From Pseudomonadota bacterium (GTDB lineage Bacteria; Chloroflexota; Ktedonobacteria; Ktedonobacterales; JADMIN01), in NCBI GenBank assembly GCA_021324535.1, contig JAJPIU010000130.1, positions 1 to 63,718 on the forward strand: DNA of 63,718 nt. The letters are read 5' to 3'. Below the pieces are notes generated by a model that worked only from the letters and a program-made list of their open reading frames with translations, had not been told where the DNA came from and searched no databases. Positions 37,160 to 46,563 of this stretch are shown here, in pieces; position 1 is the stretch's first letter; each line of letters begins with the position of its first letter. The position numbers and the translations under genes are program-made.

Positions 37160-37447
37160 ATGGCAGGCTATGTGATTGTCAATGTGCTGGTCACTGATCC
37201 CGAACAATACGAGAAGTATAAGCCGCTGGCTGCCGCTGCGGTCGCTCAGTATGGCGGACGCTATCTCGTGCGCGGCGGCGCGATGGAGTGCGTTGAGGGG
37301 AACTGGCCACAGCGGCGCATCGCCGTGTTGGAGTTTCCCACTGTAGAGGACGCGCGCCGCTGGTATTTCTCACCCGAATATGAGGCGGCCAAGCGTGTGC
37401 GCGCGGGCGCGGCGACCGGCGACTTTATCATTGTCGAGGGCGCATAA
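37160..37447 (+). CDS. DUF1330 family protein
   Basis: A 95-residue ferredoxin-like alpha-beta protein of the DUF1330 family, which belongs to the dimeric alpha-beta barrel superfamily. Signatures are YVIVNVLVTDPEQYEKY, the GGRYLVRGG hairpin and the aromatic-basic segment DARRWYFSPEYEAAKRVR. No reaction is established for most members. It is 14 bases after rpiA and 54 before nfo, so it is probably in one transcript with them. Confidence 0.92.
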   Translation: MAGYVIVNVLVTDPEQYEKYKPLAAAAVAQYGGRYLVRGGAMECVEGNWPQRRIAVLEFPTVEDARRWYFSPEYEAAKRVRAGAATGDFIIVEGA

Positions 37448-37501
37448 ATCGTTCAGCGTTCTCTGTTCGCCCGAAATCTGAAAAGCTAAAGGAAACATCT
37501 T

Positions 37502-38443
37502 ATGCGCTTTGGCCGCCATATGCCTACCGAGTCGCGCCCAGTGCAGGCATTGCGCCAGTTGGTGGCGATGGGTGGCGACGCGATGCAGCTCTTCGTCACC
37601 AATCCCCGTAGCTGGCAGGCGCCCGCGTATAATCTCGCCGAGGAGCAGGCGATGCGCGCCGCACGCGCGGAGCTTGGCGATCCGGCGCTCGTCGCCCATG
37701 CGGCCTATCTGATCAACCTTGCCTCCCCGCGCGACGACTATTTCCCTCAATCCGTGGCGCTGCTCCGCGCGACGCTGGATCGCACAGCCAGGATCGGTGG
37801 CGAGTCGGTGGTGTTTCATATTGGCAGCCACACCGGCTCTGGCGTCGAGGCTGGCCTCGCCCGTTTGATTGACGGCATTGCGCAGACATTGGCGCCAGCA
37901 GAGAATGCGAACGATACTGACGGCGCGCCCGGAGTGGATGGAGCCTCTTACAGCCAGCCGCTCTTATTGCTTGAAAACGATACCGGCGGAGGCGGCAAGC
38001 TGGGCGCCAGCTTCGAGCATCTTGCGCGTGCGCTCGATGCGCTGCCACACTACGCCGACCGCCTGGGCGTCTGTCTGGATACGGCGCATCTCTGGGGCGC
38101 GGGCTTCGATATTGGGACACCTGAGGGAGCCTGCGCCACGCTCGATGAGGTTGACCGCGTGATTGGCCTGGCGCGGGTGCGGGCGCTGCACGTCAACGAT
38201 TCACGTGAGCCGCTGGCAAGCCATCGCGATGTGCATGCGCGGCTGGGCGAGGGAACGATCCCTCTGGTTGGCATGCAAGCCTTTCTGTGCGATCCCCGCC
38301 TGACTCATACGACGGCGCTGCTCGAAACGCCGCTCCCCACGCTCCCTAACAAACAGGTGGACTGGCAGACCGAACGCGAAATATTCCAGCGCGCCCGTGC
38401 GCTTGCCGGGCTGCCCACGCCAGAGGGTGATGTGGTACCATGA
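37502..38443 (+). CDS. nfo: Endonuclease IV, AP endonuclease
   Basis: A 313-residue base-excision repair enzyme with a TIM barrel and three zinc ions. Ligand-bearing segments are present in order: VAHAAYL, FHIGSHTG, LLENDTGGG, CLDTAHLWGAG, HVNDSR, HRDVHARLGEG and LLETP. It cuts 5' to abasic sites. Length is slightly above E. coli Nfo owing to a loop near residues 125-150 (ENANDTDGAPG). AAAGGA precedes the ATG. The F420-reductase-like gene starts about 48 bases downstream or, if its upstream ATG is used, overlaps by 4. Confidence 0.95.
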   Translation: MRFGRHMPTESRPVQALRQLVAMGGDAMQLFVTNPRSWQAPAYNLAEEQAMRAARAELGDPALVAHAAYLINLASPRDDYFPQSVALLRATLDRTARIGGESVVFHIGSHTGSGVEAGLARLIDGIAQTLAPAENANDTDGAPGVDGASYSQPLLLLENDTGGGGKLGASFEHLARALDALPHYADRLGVCLDTAHLWGAGFDIGTPEGACATLDEVDRVIGLARVRALHVNDSREPLASHRDVHARLGEGTIPLVGMQAFLCDPRLTHTTALLETPLPTLPNKQVDWQTEREIFQRARALAGLPTPEGDVVP

Positions 38444-38490
38444 CCTCACAAGATCAATCCTCTCATGGAACATACAAAGGAGCAGAAGCA

Positions 38491-39105
38491 GTGGCAAATT
38501 TACGGATAGCGGTGTTGGGTGTCGGAAATATCGGCGGATCGCTTGGCAAACGCTGGATCGCGGCGGGTCATCAGGTGGCGTTTGGCGTCGCGAACCCTGA
38601 GACGAGCGCGAAGGCGCAGGCGCTCACAGCGGATGTTGGCGAGAAAGCGACCATCACATCGGTCGCCCAGGCCATCACAGACGCCGATGTCGTCGTCTTC
38701 GCCATCCCTGGCAAAGCAATGGACGAGACCATCGCCGTGAACGCTGACGCGCTGACTGGTAAACTGGTCATTGATGTCGCCAATCGCGTTGGCGAACCGG
38801 TCTTCAACAGCTATGCCACGTTCCAGCGCCTCGCTCCAACGGCGCAGTATGCGCGGGCGTTCAATACACTTGGCTGGGAAAACTTTGTAGATTCCACATT
38901 CTCAGGTGGCCCCGCCGATATGTTCTATGTGAGCGCAGATGGTAGTCAGCCAACTGTCGAGACGCTGATAAGCGATGTCGGCTATCGCCCCGTTCGGCTG
39001 GGCGCGGGCGATCAGGCCGATCTGGTGGATGCGCTGTTGCGGCTGTGGTTCACACTGTCACGCACATATGGCCGCCGCCTCGCCTTCAAGATCGTGACGC
39101 CATAG
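38491..39105 (+). CDS. NADPH-binding Rossmann protein, F420 reductase-like
   Basis: A 204-residue dinucleotide-binding protein of the NADPH-dependent F420 reductase/ProC-like group. The N-terminus RIAVLGVGNIGGSLGKRW is the nucleotide fold, and FGVANPE is where NADP phosphate recognition is expected. The centre has VVVFAIPGKAMDE, and the C-terminal half has ARAFNTLGWENF and RPVRLGAGDQAD. Whether the partner is F420 is undetermined. I prefer the GTG at 38491, with AAAGGAG 8 bases before, over the ATG at 38440 that overlaps nfo. Confidence 0.82.
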   Translation: MANLRIAVLGVGNIGGSLGKRWIAAGHQVAFGVANPETSAKAQALTADVGEKATITSVAQAITDADVVVFAIPGKAMDETIAVNADALTGKLVIDVANRVGEPVFNSYATFQRLAPTAQYARAFNTLGWENFVDSTFSGGPADMFYVSADGSQPTVETLISDVGYRPVRLGAGDQADLVDALLRLWFTLSRTYGRRLAFKIVTP

Positions 39106-39115
39106 GAATTGTGAT

Positions 39116-39490
39116 CTACTCAGGCGCGGGCTGTAGCAATTGCAGGTAGTTCCCGTCAGGGTCGAGGAAGGTTGCTACCCATCCGCCCCAATGTTCGCGT
39201 TCTGGCTCGCGCACGAAGACGACGCCACGCGCTTTGAGCCTCGCCGCAGCCGCATGAATATCCGTCGTATCAAACGTCAGCATGGCCCGATATGGCTCCG
39301 TGGGCGCCTCTTTGACTTCGCTATGATATGCAGGATGGATAATCAGTCCACCGCTGACCAGCCTGCCCTGCGCGTTGACGGGTATGCCCACCACCTCGTG
39401 ATAAAACGCCTTTAGCCGTGCCGGATCAGCCGTTGCGATAATGATACTCCCTAGCGTCAGTGGTGTATCGTCGGATTGCTGCTCTTGCAT
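39116..39490 (-). CDS. VOC (glyoxalase/bleomycin resistance) family protein
   Basis: A 124-residue protein with two beta-alpha-beta-beta-beta units. The first holds IIIATADPARLKAFYHEVVGIP and the second FDTTDIHAAAARLKARGVVF, closing with ATFLDPDGNYLQLLQP, which supplies the usual Glu/Gln-type ligand region. Family members are metalloenzymes or binding proteins for small molecules; the substrate cannot be read. It is convergent with the upstream Rossmann gene and divergent from the small GNAT gene 34 bases away. Confidence 0.88.
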   Translation of the reverse strand: MQEQQSDDTPLTLGSIIIATADPARLKAFYHEVVGIPVNAQGRLVSGGLIIHPAYHSEVKEAPTEPYRAMLTFDTTDIHAAAARLKARGVVFVREPEREHWGGWVATFLDPDGNYLQLLQPAPE

Positions 39491-39524
39491 CTTATACCAC
39501 CCCTTAACAGGAAAGGATACATCT

Positions 39525-39836
39525 ATGAATCAGGAAATCGAAGTACGAGACAATCCAGCCGCCAGCCGCTACGAGGCGCATGCTGACGGCAAAATCGCTG
39601 AGATTGCCTACGAGCGCGACAGCGACCTCATGATCTACCTGCATACTGAAGTGCCGAAGGAGCTTGAGGGACGCGGCATCGCCAGCCAGATGGCAAAGTA
39701 CGCCCTCGATGAGGCAGCCGCGCACCACTTGAAAGTCGTCCCGCTCTGCTCCTATATGGCGAGCTACATCAAACGTCACCAGGAATATCTGCCCCTGGTG
39801 GTTCCCGAAGAGCGCGACCGCGTGCTCAACGGCTGA
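39525..39836 (+). CDS. Small GNAT acetyltransferase, YjdJ type
   Basis: A 103-residue single-domain member of the GNAT superfamily. The N-terminal strands (SRYEAHADGKIAEIAYERD) and the core HTEVPKELEGRGIASQMAKYALDEA with acetyl-CoA loop GRGIAS, then VVPLCSYMASYIKRHQEY, are typical of the YjdJ/NATD1 type. The acceptor is unknown. AAAGGA precedes the ATG at 39525; the upstream extension of the frame overlaps the divergent VOC gene. It ends 10 bases from the convergent Ski2-like helicase gene. Confidence 0.9.
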   Translation: MNQEIEVRDNPAASRYEAHADGKIAEIAYERDSDLMIYLHTEVPKELEGRGIASQMAKYALDEAAAHHLKVVPLCSYMASYIKRHQEYLPLVVPEERDRVLNG

Positions 39837-39845
39837 TACTGTCGC

Positions 39846-42800
39846 TTAGCGCGCATCATCGTTGTCTTCGCTGTCCTCATCATCGCCGATCACCTCCTCG
39901 ACCTCAGCCACCACATCCTCCTCGCGTTCGCGCTGGAGTTCGATAGGGTCGCTATCCTCGGCGGCGATGATCGGCGGCGCGTCGGGCGGCTCTGGCGGCA
40001 ATACGCCAGTGTCTAGTATCGCCTCTGCCTCTGTGGAAGACTCTGCTGAGACGGCAGCCTCTGGCTCGCCAGTCAACGGCGTCACTGTCATCGAGGGGAG
40101 CGCGCGACTCATTGCTACGCTGCCACGCAGCATCAGCCGCCACGCCTGCGTCAGCCGTGGCCGCAACGCTTCGAGCCGTTGGCGCATCGCCTCCTGCTGA
40201 GCGGTACGGCGCTCATCTGCATTGGCTCTTTTGCCAGATCGCGTGGGCGATGTGTCCCGCCAGAGGTCGCGCGCATCGAGCGCCTGGCTCACCGCGCTCT
40301 GCGCCTGTTGCAGCAGGTCTATCGTCTGGTTCAGCGAGACCAACAGATCGCCCTCCGCCAGATCGATCCGCTTGAGTAGCGTGGCGAGCGTGAAGCCGCG
40401 CGCCCAGTTGAGCGCCACGCTATGGAAGCCGTCAACGATGCCGGGCGTCATCGCCAGCCCCTCGCTATCCTCGAACTCCTGCACATCGCGCAGCACGCGG
40501 TAGACGATCCGCCGCACCTGGCGCAAGCTATCGGGCAGCGTCGCCAGATTGCGCAATGAACGGTCATTATCGAAGGTGAACCAGCTAAACACCTCGGCAA
40601 GCTCGGAAGGATCGAGCGTATCGAGCGCGCCGCCCAGGATAAGTTCGCAGAGCAGGATACCCGCCGGATGGAAGATCGCGCGCAACAGGCGGCCACGCAG
40701 CGTGAGCTCGTCGTCGCGCCCGATGTAGCCAAAGGCGCGCATCACATAGATTGTCGCGTTGAGTTCGGCGGTGGCAGCGTTGCTCAGCGCGCCCGGCCCC
40801 TGGCGTTCGCGTCGTCGCTCATGCTTGCCGCCTTTGCCTGCTTTCTGTTTCTGTGATGGATGGCCTGGCTCATAGTACGCCCGCAGGTCGTCCTCATCAT
40901 CCTCCGCATAATAATTCCTTCCCCCACGCCGCAGGCTCACGGCGCCATATGCGGCGACGCGGTGACGCTGGTACTCCCGCAGGCTTGCCGCGACAGCATG
41001 GCGCAGCCGATCCAGGTCACCAGCGCGCCAGAGGTTCAGCACGGTGTTGTAGCGCACGTTGAAGGCGCTGGTCACAGGCTCCAGCGGGCCGGTCAACGCC
41101 GCGAACGATGGCTCGAACGCCTCCCACGGCGAATAAGGGATCACTGCGGCTCCCTTCTCATCCATGCCACGGCGACCGGCGCGCCCGGTGAGCTGCTGAT
41201 ACTCATTGGGGGTCATCAGGCGCATCTGTATACCGTCGAACTTGCTCAGGCTGCCTACTACCACGCTCCGCGCAGGCATATTGATCCCTAGCGCTAGCGT
41301 ATCGGTGGAAAATACCACCCTCAACTCGCCGCGTGCGAACAGTGTCTCGACCATCACCTTCAGCGCAGGTAACAGCCCGGCATGATGAAAGCCAATGCCG
41401 CGCGGCAAGAGCAACAGCAGCCGTTGCGCCTGTTCGAGCCGCTGCTCTTCGGGTGGCAGCGTGCGAATCCATGCCTGGGTCTCGGTGGCCAGCCGGGCAC
41501 GCTGTTCCAGGCTCACCAACAGATGCGTGGCCGCTCCATCCGCCGCAGCCTCCACAGCGCGCCTGCCTGGCAAGAAGTAGAGGCATGGCAGCAGATTCGC
41601 GTTGCGCAGCGCCGTGATGACCTCGGCGGGGCGTGGTGTCATATGCTCAGGCGGCAACTCGTCCTCTTCGTCTGGCCCTGCGTTCCCTACGTTCCGTGTG
41701 GCCCCTGCTTCGCCTGCTTTCCCTGCGTCGTTTACTTCGTCTGATGGCGCGCCAACTGCATTTGGGCCATAGCGCCCATAGCTGCCGGTAATGAAACGCC
41801 GCCCACGCCCGAACATACGCGCCAGTTTCGCCTCGCCACCGATCTTCGGGAAGCGTTCCACCCGTTGGCCTGCCGCGTTCTGCACAAGGTGTAGCGTGTC
41901 GTCGAGGAAGTAGTAGTGTTCGAGTGGGATGGCGCGCTCGGCGTGGTAGACTAGCGCCATTGGCCCGTGAACCTCCTCGATCCAGTGGCGGAGTTCGTCG
42001 GCGTTGCTCACTGTGGCGGAAAGCCCCACGAAGGTAACATGCGGCGGCGAGTGGATGATCGCCTCCTCCCAGACAGGGCCACGTTCGGGATCGTTGAGGT
42101 AGTGCAGTTCGTCGAAGATGACGCAGCCCACGCTCGAAAGTTCCTCATCCAGACGAGCGCGACGTGCAAGCTCGGCCACATCCGCAGCAGAGGGGAGCGC
42201 CGCTGCCTGTGGGCGCAGTCCGCCGCCAGGGGCGCTTGCGCGCTGGGTGATGGCGCTGAGCAAGGCGTCAGCCTCTTCCGCTATGGATGGTTCCTCATGT
42301 GAGGCGCTGGTGTGGGCGGCGCGTAATCCTTCGAGCAGCATATTGCGATAAATCTCGGTCGTCATCACGACGATGGGCGCCGAGGGATTCTCTACGATGT
42401 CGCCGGTCATCAGGCCAACCTGTGTTGGGCCATAGAGCGCCCGCAAGTCGCGGAACTTCTGGTTGGAGAGCGCTTTGACAGGCGCGGTGTAGATCGCCCG
42501 CTCTCCAGCCCGTTGCGCCAGCCAGATGGCCGCCTCTGCCACCACTGTCTTGCCAGTTCCAGTAGGAGCTGCCACCAACACCGAGCGCCCACTGGCCAGG
42601 TGCGCCGTCGCCTCGCGCTGGAACGGATCGAGCGCGTAGGGCTGCGTCGCGGCAAATTCCTCCACCAGCGCCAGCGCCTCGATAGTCGGCGTATACGATG
42701 TATATGATGGTGTGCGTTTCGTACTGCTCGTCCGGCGCTCCACACGGCCAGGCGCCTTCCCTGCTTGTAGAGCTCGCGAGCCGTCGTCAACCGATGGCGC

Positions 42801-42977
42801 GGTGTGCATTCCAGGCGATCCAGGCGTAGGCAGCTTCGCGGTGGGCATCCCTTCGGCGGCATGTGTATCTTGCTCTCGTTCGCCTTTGCGCACGCGCCTC
42901 ACCCTGGGCAGTGGAGATGCGTTTTCACTTTGCTCGTTATGCTGTTTATGCTGTTTATGCTGTTTATGTTGTTTCAC
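39846..42977 (-). CDS. Ski2-like DExH superfamily II helicase with DSHCT domain
   Basis: A 1043-residue helicase similar to bacterial HelY and eukaryotic Ski2/Mtr4. Motifs in order: Q-type FQREATAHL, Walker A AAPTGTGKT, DELHYLNDPERGPVWE, LSATV, FSTDTLALGINMPAR and QLTGRAGRRGMDEKG, followed by a C-terminal DSHCT-like helical domain (about 800-950) and an acidic tail (EEDVVAEVEEVIGDDEDSEDNDD). The first 13 residues are encoded by a 9-base tandem repeat giving HKQ units after a GTG with no good ribosome site, so the real start may be further in. RNA unwinding for decay or processing is the likely role. Confidence 0.92.
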   Translation of the reverse strand: MKQHKQHKQHKQHNEQSENASPLPRVRRVRKGEREQDTHAAEGMPTAKLPTPGSPGMHTAPSVDDGSRALQAGKAPGRVERRTSSTKRTPSYTSYTPTIEALALVEEFAATQPYALDPFQREATAHLASGRSVLVAAPTGTGKTVVAEAAIWLAQRAGERAIYTAPVKALSNQKFRDLRALYGPTQVGLMTGDIVENPSAPIVVMTTEIYRNMLLEGLRAAHTSASHEEPSIAEEADALLSAITQRASAPGGGLRPQAAALPSAADVAELARRARLDEELSSVGCVIFDELHYLNDPERGPVWEEAIIHSPPHVTFVGLSATVSNADELRHWIEEVHGPMALVYHAERAIPLEHYYFLDDTLHLVQNAAGQRVERFPKIGGEAKLARMFGRGRRFITGSYGRYGPNAVGAPSDEVNDAGKAGEAGATRNVGNAGPDEEDELPPEHMTPRPAEVITALRNANLLPCLYFLPGRRAVEAAADGAATHLLVSLEQRARLATETQAWIRTLPPEEQRLEQAQRLLLLLPRGIGFHHAGLLPALKVMVETLFARGELRVVFSTDTLALGINMPARSVVVGSLSKFDGIQMRLMTPNEYQQLTGRAGRRGMDEKGAAVIPYSPWEAFEPSFAALTGPLEPVTSAFNVRYNTVLNLWRAGDLDRLRHAVAASLREYQRHRVAAYGAVSLRRGGRNYYAEDDEDDLRAYYEPGHPSQKQKAGKGGKHERRRERQGPGALSNAATAELNATIYVMRAFGYIGRDDELTLRGRLLRAIFHPAGILLCELILGGALDTLDPSELAEVFSWFTFDNDRSLRNLATLPDSLRQVRRIVYRVLRDVQEFEDSEGLAMTPGIVDGFHSVALNWARGFTLATLLKRIDLAEGDLLVSLNQTIDLLQQAQSAVSQALDARDLWRDTSPTRSGKRANADERRTAQQEAMRQRLEALRPRLTQAWRLMLRGSVAMSRALPSMTVTPLTGEPEAAVSAESSTEAEAILDTGVLPPEPPDAPPIIAAEDSDPIELQREREEDVVAEVEEVIGDDEDSEDNDDAR
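42941..42967. repeat. Three tandem copies of a 9-bp repeat at the start of the Ski2-like gene
   Basis: GCTGTTTAT is repeated three times exactly, with degenerate copies on both sides (42932-42940 and 42968-42976). On the coding (minus) strand it encodes repeated His-Lys-Gln. Copy-number change would keep the frame. Confidence 0.85.
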
Positions 42978-43149
42978 CTGTAGAGAACCAGTCTATTGTC
43001 TTCGTTGGCTGCGCGCCCGCGCGAAGGCGCCAATCAACGATTACGATCAAAATCTAACGTCAGATCAAGAAGATACGTATGATGAGACGAAGAGCGGAAA
43101 GCATTGGCCCCGCTCTATGCGTTTTTGACCGTTTCCTGCGCTATACACT

Positions 43150-44655
43150 CTACTCATGGGCGGCTGTCGCCTCTGTCGCCCCTGGCGTATCCGGGGTACT
43201 GGCTGTATCTGGCGTGTCCGGCGCGAAGATATGCAATGGGGCAGACGCCACCCGTGTGAAGACGGGAGTATGCGCGCATACTTCGCCATCGAGCGTCACA
43301 TCCAGCGGCGTCGGTTCATCGGGTGTCTCGATGACCACCGCGTGGGCGCGGAACCGGGAAATCCCCGGCGCGATCAACTCGCCATGCGCATCGGCCAGCT
43401 CCGCAAAGGCCGCCCGCTCAGCCTCTTCTTCATGCAGGGCTCCCTTGCCACCCTGGCGCCCAACGAGGGGCAGTCTCCCCGCCCATCGGCCCAACCTCGT
43501 CAGCAGGTGATCAAGCGTCGCGCGCAGGCTGCCTGGATCCGGCGCCTCGACCAACAGGAAATCAAGCAGGCCATCCGAACCATCAGCGCCGGGGACATTG
43601 AATCGAAGCGCGCCTCCAAAAACCGGCTGGTTGATGATGGCTAGTTGCAACGCATGGCAATCGATCACATGCGTCTTGCCACGCCCCGGCGGCGCCCACT
43701 GCTTGCCCACGCTATAGCCCTGGTATCCCTGCAAGCGGAGGATCAGGCGGATCGAACGGGCATGCTGCAACGCCTCCATTGCCGAAGCGGCGTAGGTCAG
43801 CGCGCCCCACTGGCGTCGGCGTTCGGCGCTGGTGGCCAGCCGCGCAAACTCGACGTTCAGACCCAGCGTCAGCGCATGCAGAAAATATTTTTGATCGCTC
43901 GGCGGCGCGTTCACCTCCCCACCTTTTGTCGTTCCCTCAGCGACAACAGCGCCATGCTTGTTGGTATGCTTGAGCCAATTGCGCAAGGCGTGGCGTTCAC
44001 GCCGCTCGAAGTGAACAATCCGTTGGCGTAGCTTGCTCCAGAATAGCCGCCGTCTCACATCGGTCTGTTCATTCGCCAGTTCGTCGCCTTCGCCCAACCG
44101 GAGTTGTTCATTGAGCGCCAATGCGCCAGTGGGAATGACCTGTCCCACATCGCTGGGAACTGCCTTGCCCCTGGCAATGATCTGCGCCGCCAGCGCCACA
44201 TCCATTGGAATACCCAGTGAGCGCGCGACATCATTCGATGTCCCCAGCGGCAGGATGCCCAGCGGCAACCCGGCCTGCATGGCGAGTGTCGCTGCTGCGC
44301 CCACTGTGCCATCGCCGCCTGCCGCCACCACCGCGACACACCTCCGTTCGCGCCAGAGCGCAATCTGGCGAGCGGCGAACCCTGGCTGCCCTACCTCAAT
44401 CGTCAGCGCGCTGCATGCCGCCTCAATGCCGGCCTGCGCAAGCGCCTGGTGTGTTGTCTCCTTTGCAGCAGTTATCTCGGCCTCGCTATGAGCCGTGTGA
44501 TGAACCGGTTCGCCGCTGATCTCGCCCCGCGCGAACCGCCCCGCGTGTGGACTGATGAGCAGAGCGACCGGCCCACATGGTTGAGCGACTGTGAGAGGCG
44601 CATGACGTGGCGAGCGGTCATATTCCCTTGAAGGCGTGGCGTCTGCGTTGCGCAT
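43150..44655 (-). CDS. Diacylglycerol kinase-type lipid kinase
   Basis: A 501-residue member of the DAGK catalytic family (DgkB/YegS-like), which phosphorylates lipid hydroxyls with ATP. The nucleotide-binding region shows LLISPHAG near the start, the signature AAGGDGTVGAAA and LPLGTSNDVARSLGIP; the C-terminal beta domain has VFGGALRFNVPGADGSDGLLD and LDVTLDGE. An insertion of about 80 residues (RRRLFWSKLRQRIVHFERR...) separates the halves, and the C-terminus is a repetitive Pro/Asp/Thr tail. ATG at 44655 with AGGAT upstream. It may act in phospholipid recycling. Confidence 0.88.
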   Translation of the reverse strand: MRNADATPSREYDRSPRHAPLTVAQPCGPVALLISPHAGRFARGEISGEPVHHTAHSEAEITAAKETTHQALAQAGIEAACSALTIEVGQPGFAARQIALWRERRCVAVVAAGGDGTVGAAATLAMQAGLPLGILPLGTSNDVARSLGIPMDVALAAQIIARGKAVPSDVGQVIPTGALALNEQLRLGEGDELANEQTDVRRRLFWSKLRQRIVHFERRERHALRNWLKHTNKHGAVVAEGTTKGGEVNAPPSDQKYFLHALTLGLNVEFARLATSAERRRQWGALTYAASAMEALQHARSIRLILRLQGYQGYSVGKQWAPPGRGKTHVIDCHALQLAIINQPVFGGALRFNVPGADGSDGLLDFLLVEAPDPGSLRATLDHLLTRLGRWAGRLPLVGRQGGKGALHEEEAERAAFAELADAHGELIAPGISRFRAHAVVIETPDEPTPLDVTLDGEVCAHTPVFTRVASAPLHIFAPDTPDTASTPDTPGATEATAAHE

Positions 44656-44732
44656 ATGCGGTATCCTAGTCTGTTGTTTCTACCGTTGTCCTGTCGTTCT
44701 GCCGGTTTGTGTGGGAATACTTTTCTCATCAC

Positions 44733-44750
44733 TGTATCACATGTATCACA
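44733..44750. repeat. Tandem 9-bp direct repeat between divergent genes
   Basis: TGTATCACA occurs twice in direct succession, 78 bases upstream of the lipid kinase start and about 50 upstream of the promoter candidate for the 76-residue gene. It could be a binding site. Confidence 0.4.
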
Positions 44751-44798
44751 CAAAAATGGGAAACCATCAATAATCTTGTCAAAACGTAGCGAAACGCT

Positions 44799-44827
44799 TG
44801 ACGATCTGACGCCACTGTGTTATGGTA
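44799..44827 (+). promoter_or_regulatory. Sigma-70-type promoter candidate
   Basis: TTGACG (44799-44804) and TATGGT (44822-44827) are separated by 17 bases and lie about 58 bases upstream of the ATG at 44885. Confidence 0.45.
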
Positions 44828-44884
44828 TGCGCGACAAACGAGAGACCAATGCGCCCCTGTGGGGGAAGGAGCGATAAGTAGCAT

Positions 44885-45115
44885 ATGGCGCAGCCGGTAA
44901 CTGATAAGGAGCTGTTGCGGCTCCAGATACAAGCCTATGAGTTTTACGCCGGTTTGATTGGCCGTGCGGTGGTCAGTGGCGCGCATGATGCAAAGATGCC
45001 ACGCTGGGATGAGCAACGCGCCATAGAATATCGCGAGCTGGCCGAGCAACTTCGCCGACAATTGGCTGAACTTGAGGCAACGTCGCCTGCTGAGACCACG
45101 TCTGGTCAATCATAA
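44885..45115 (+). CDS. Unknown 76-residue helical protein
   Basis: A short soluble protein, predicted as two helices (KELLRLQIQAYEFYAGLIGRAV and DEQRAIEYRELAEQLRRQLAELEA), ending in a Ser/Thr-rich tail. I know no family. A ribosome site AAGGAG is about 12 bases upstream and a promoter candidate precedes it, so it is probably real. It opens a plus-strand run of signalling-type genes that continues to 49119. Confidence 0.6.
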   Translation: MAQPVTDKELLRLQIQAYEFYAGLIGRAVVSGAHDAKMPRWDEQRAIEYRELAEQLRRQLAELEATSPAETTSGQS

Positions 45116-45225
45116 ATCATTTCAATAGCTTTTAGCCATGTCTCGTCTCACGTTTATATCGCGTAGCGCGTGACGATGTGATCATGATCAGCCCTGCGTG
45201 TTCGAGTGGGGCAGGGAGCGTGGGG

Positions 45226-46308
45226 ATGGCAGCGCGTTTCGTCCTGACGAGCAGACTCAGTAACATCATACAAATGATCACGCTCTCACGCCAGAGCGGC
45301 ATCCTCCGCGTGATACGTGGTCAAGGCGCCTTGCGCGAGATGGGGCAGATACGCTTCGTGCGTGGCGAGCCAGTCTCGGCGTTGCTTGGCGAAACGACCG
45401 GCGGCGGCGCCTTGAACGTCCTGGCTAACTGGGGTGAGTGCGCCTATGCGTTCGATGAAACCTTCGGCGCCGACGACACAAGCGATCCATCCATGGATGC
45501 GCCCGGTGGCATGGGATCGTTTGGCGCCGACTCCCCTCCACCGGCTTATCCCCCTTCATCGTTACCAAACGGCGCCTCATCCTCATCATGGCCTTCGTCC
45601 TATGGCTACATTCAGGTACCGCCCGGCGCTCATTCTGGTATGCCGCCCGCAGCGACTCCATCCTATCCCTATCCGGATGATAACGCCCGTGGATCGCCTG
45701 GCTATGGCGGAGGATATGGCGGAGGATATGGCCCATACGAGGGTGGCTACACACCCAGACCAACCGAGACGGGGCAGAATGGTTATGGCGCCCCTCCCGG
45801 TTATCACCCATCGAGCATGCCGACTCCGGATCGCTATGGGGGAGTGGGGGCCGAACGACAAGAACGCGCCCGGCAGAATCCTAACTATTCGCGCCCGTTG
45901 CCCAACCTACCGAATCTGCAAAATCTGCCGAACCTGCCAAATCTTGGCCCGCTAGGTGGGCCATCGTATCCGGGTGAGACAGGGTCGCCTACGCCCGCAA
46001 CGCCGTCTCCTCTTCCATCTATGCCATCGGTCTCATCTTATGGGCCGCCATCCCTACCAGGATCGGGCCAGGCGTCAGCGCACCCGACCCATACCCTACA
46101 GCCGGAGATGCTGGCGGCTGTTCCCGTGCGAACGGAGATCGCGACGAATATCGAACAGTTACCGCTCGACCGCCGTGAGCGCATGGTGTTGTTGTTGGTG
46201 GACGGGCAGCGAAGCATCTCCGATTTGATTCGCCTGACACGCCGCAGTGAGCAAGAGTTCTACGCGGTCTTGAACCATCTGCGGATGCTTGGCCTGGTGC
46301 GAATGTAA
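45226..46308 (+). CDS. DUF4388 (PatA N-terminal-like) protein with Pro/Gly/Tyr-rich linker
   Basis: A 360-residue protein in three parts. Residues 1-85 match DUF4388, seen in response-regulator and gliding-related proteins (LSNIIQMITLSRQSGILRVIRG then GQIRFVRGEPVSALLGETTG, GECAYAFDE). Residues about 95-285 are disordered and rich in Pro, Gly, Tyr and Ser, with short GGGYGGGYG and NLPNLQNLPNL repeats. The last 65 residues form a winged-helix-like domain (DRRERMVLLLVDGQRSISDLIRLTRRSEQEFYAVLNHLRMLGLV). The ATG at 45226 follows GGGAG; a GTG at 45178 is an alternative. Likely a scaffold or output protein of the adjacent receptor, by inference. Confidence 0.78.
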   Translation: MAARFVLTSRLSNIIQMITLSRQSGILRVIRGQGALREMGQIRFVRGEPVSALLGETTGGGALNVLANWGECAYAFDETFGADDTSDPSMDAPGGMGSFGADSPPPAYPPSSLPNGASSSSWPSSYGYIQVPPGAHSGMPPAATPSYPYPDDNARGSPGYGGGYGGGYGPYEGGYTPRPTETGQNGYGAPPGYHPSSMPTPDRYGGVGAERQERARQNPNYSRPLPNLPNLQNLPNLPNLGPLGGPSYPGETGSPTPATPSPLPSMPSVSSYGPPSLPGSGQASAHPTHTLQPEMLAAVPVRTEIATNIEQLPLDRRERMVLLLVDGQRSISDLIRLTRRSEQEFYAVLNHLRMLGLVRM

Positions 46309-46563
46309 GACGATAGAGGCGACAGAGGCGATACTTGTACCGGTTCTCTATACACAATCGCCGATGAACGGTACAATAGTCGTACCATTGTCTACGGCTG
46401 GCGTTTGTTTGCGCCGAATACGTCGGTTCATTCGTTCTTTTTGTGAGAGCAGAAAGGGCTATACGGCGTCAGGCGGTCATGTCATAGAGAAAGCAGCGCT
46501 GGTAGCGCAGTGCAGCCAGGGGGCAGTGCAGCCAACCCAGGCATGCAAGAGAGGAAGATGGGT
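46309..46563. other. Intergenic region before the MCP-like receptor gene
   Basis: This 255-base gap holds short inverted GGTAC/GTACC arms at 46368-46384 around TACAAT, which could be a -10, but I cannot identify a matching -35. No gene is evident. Confidence 0.3.
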
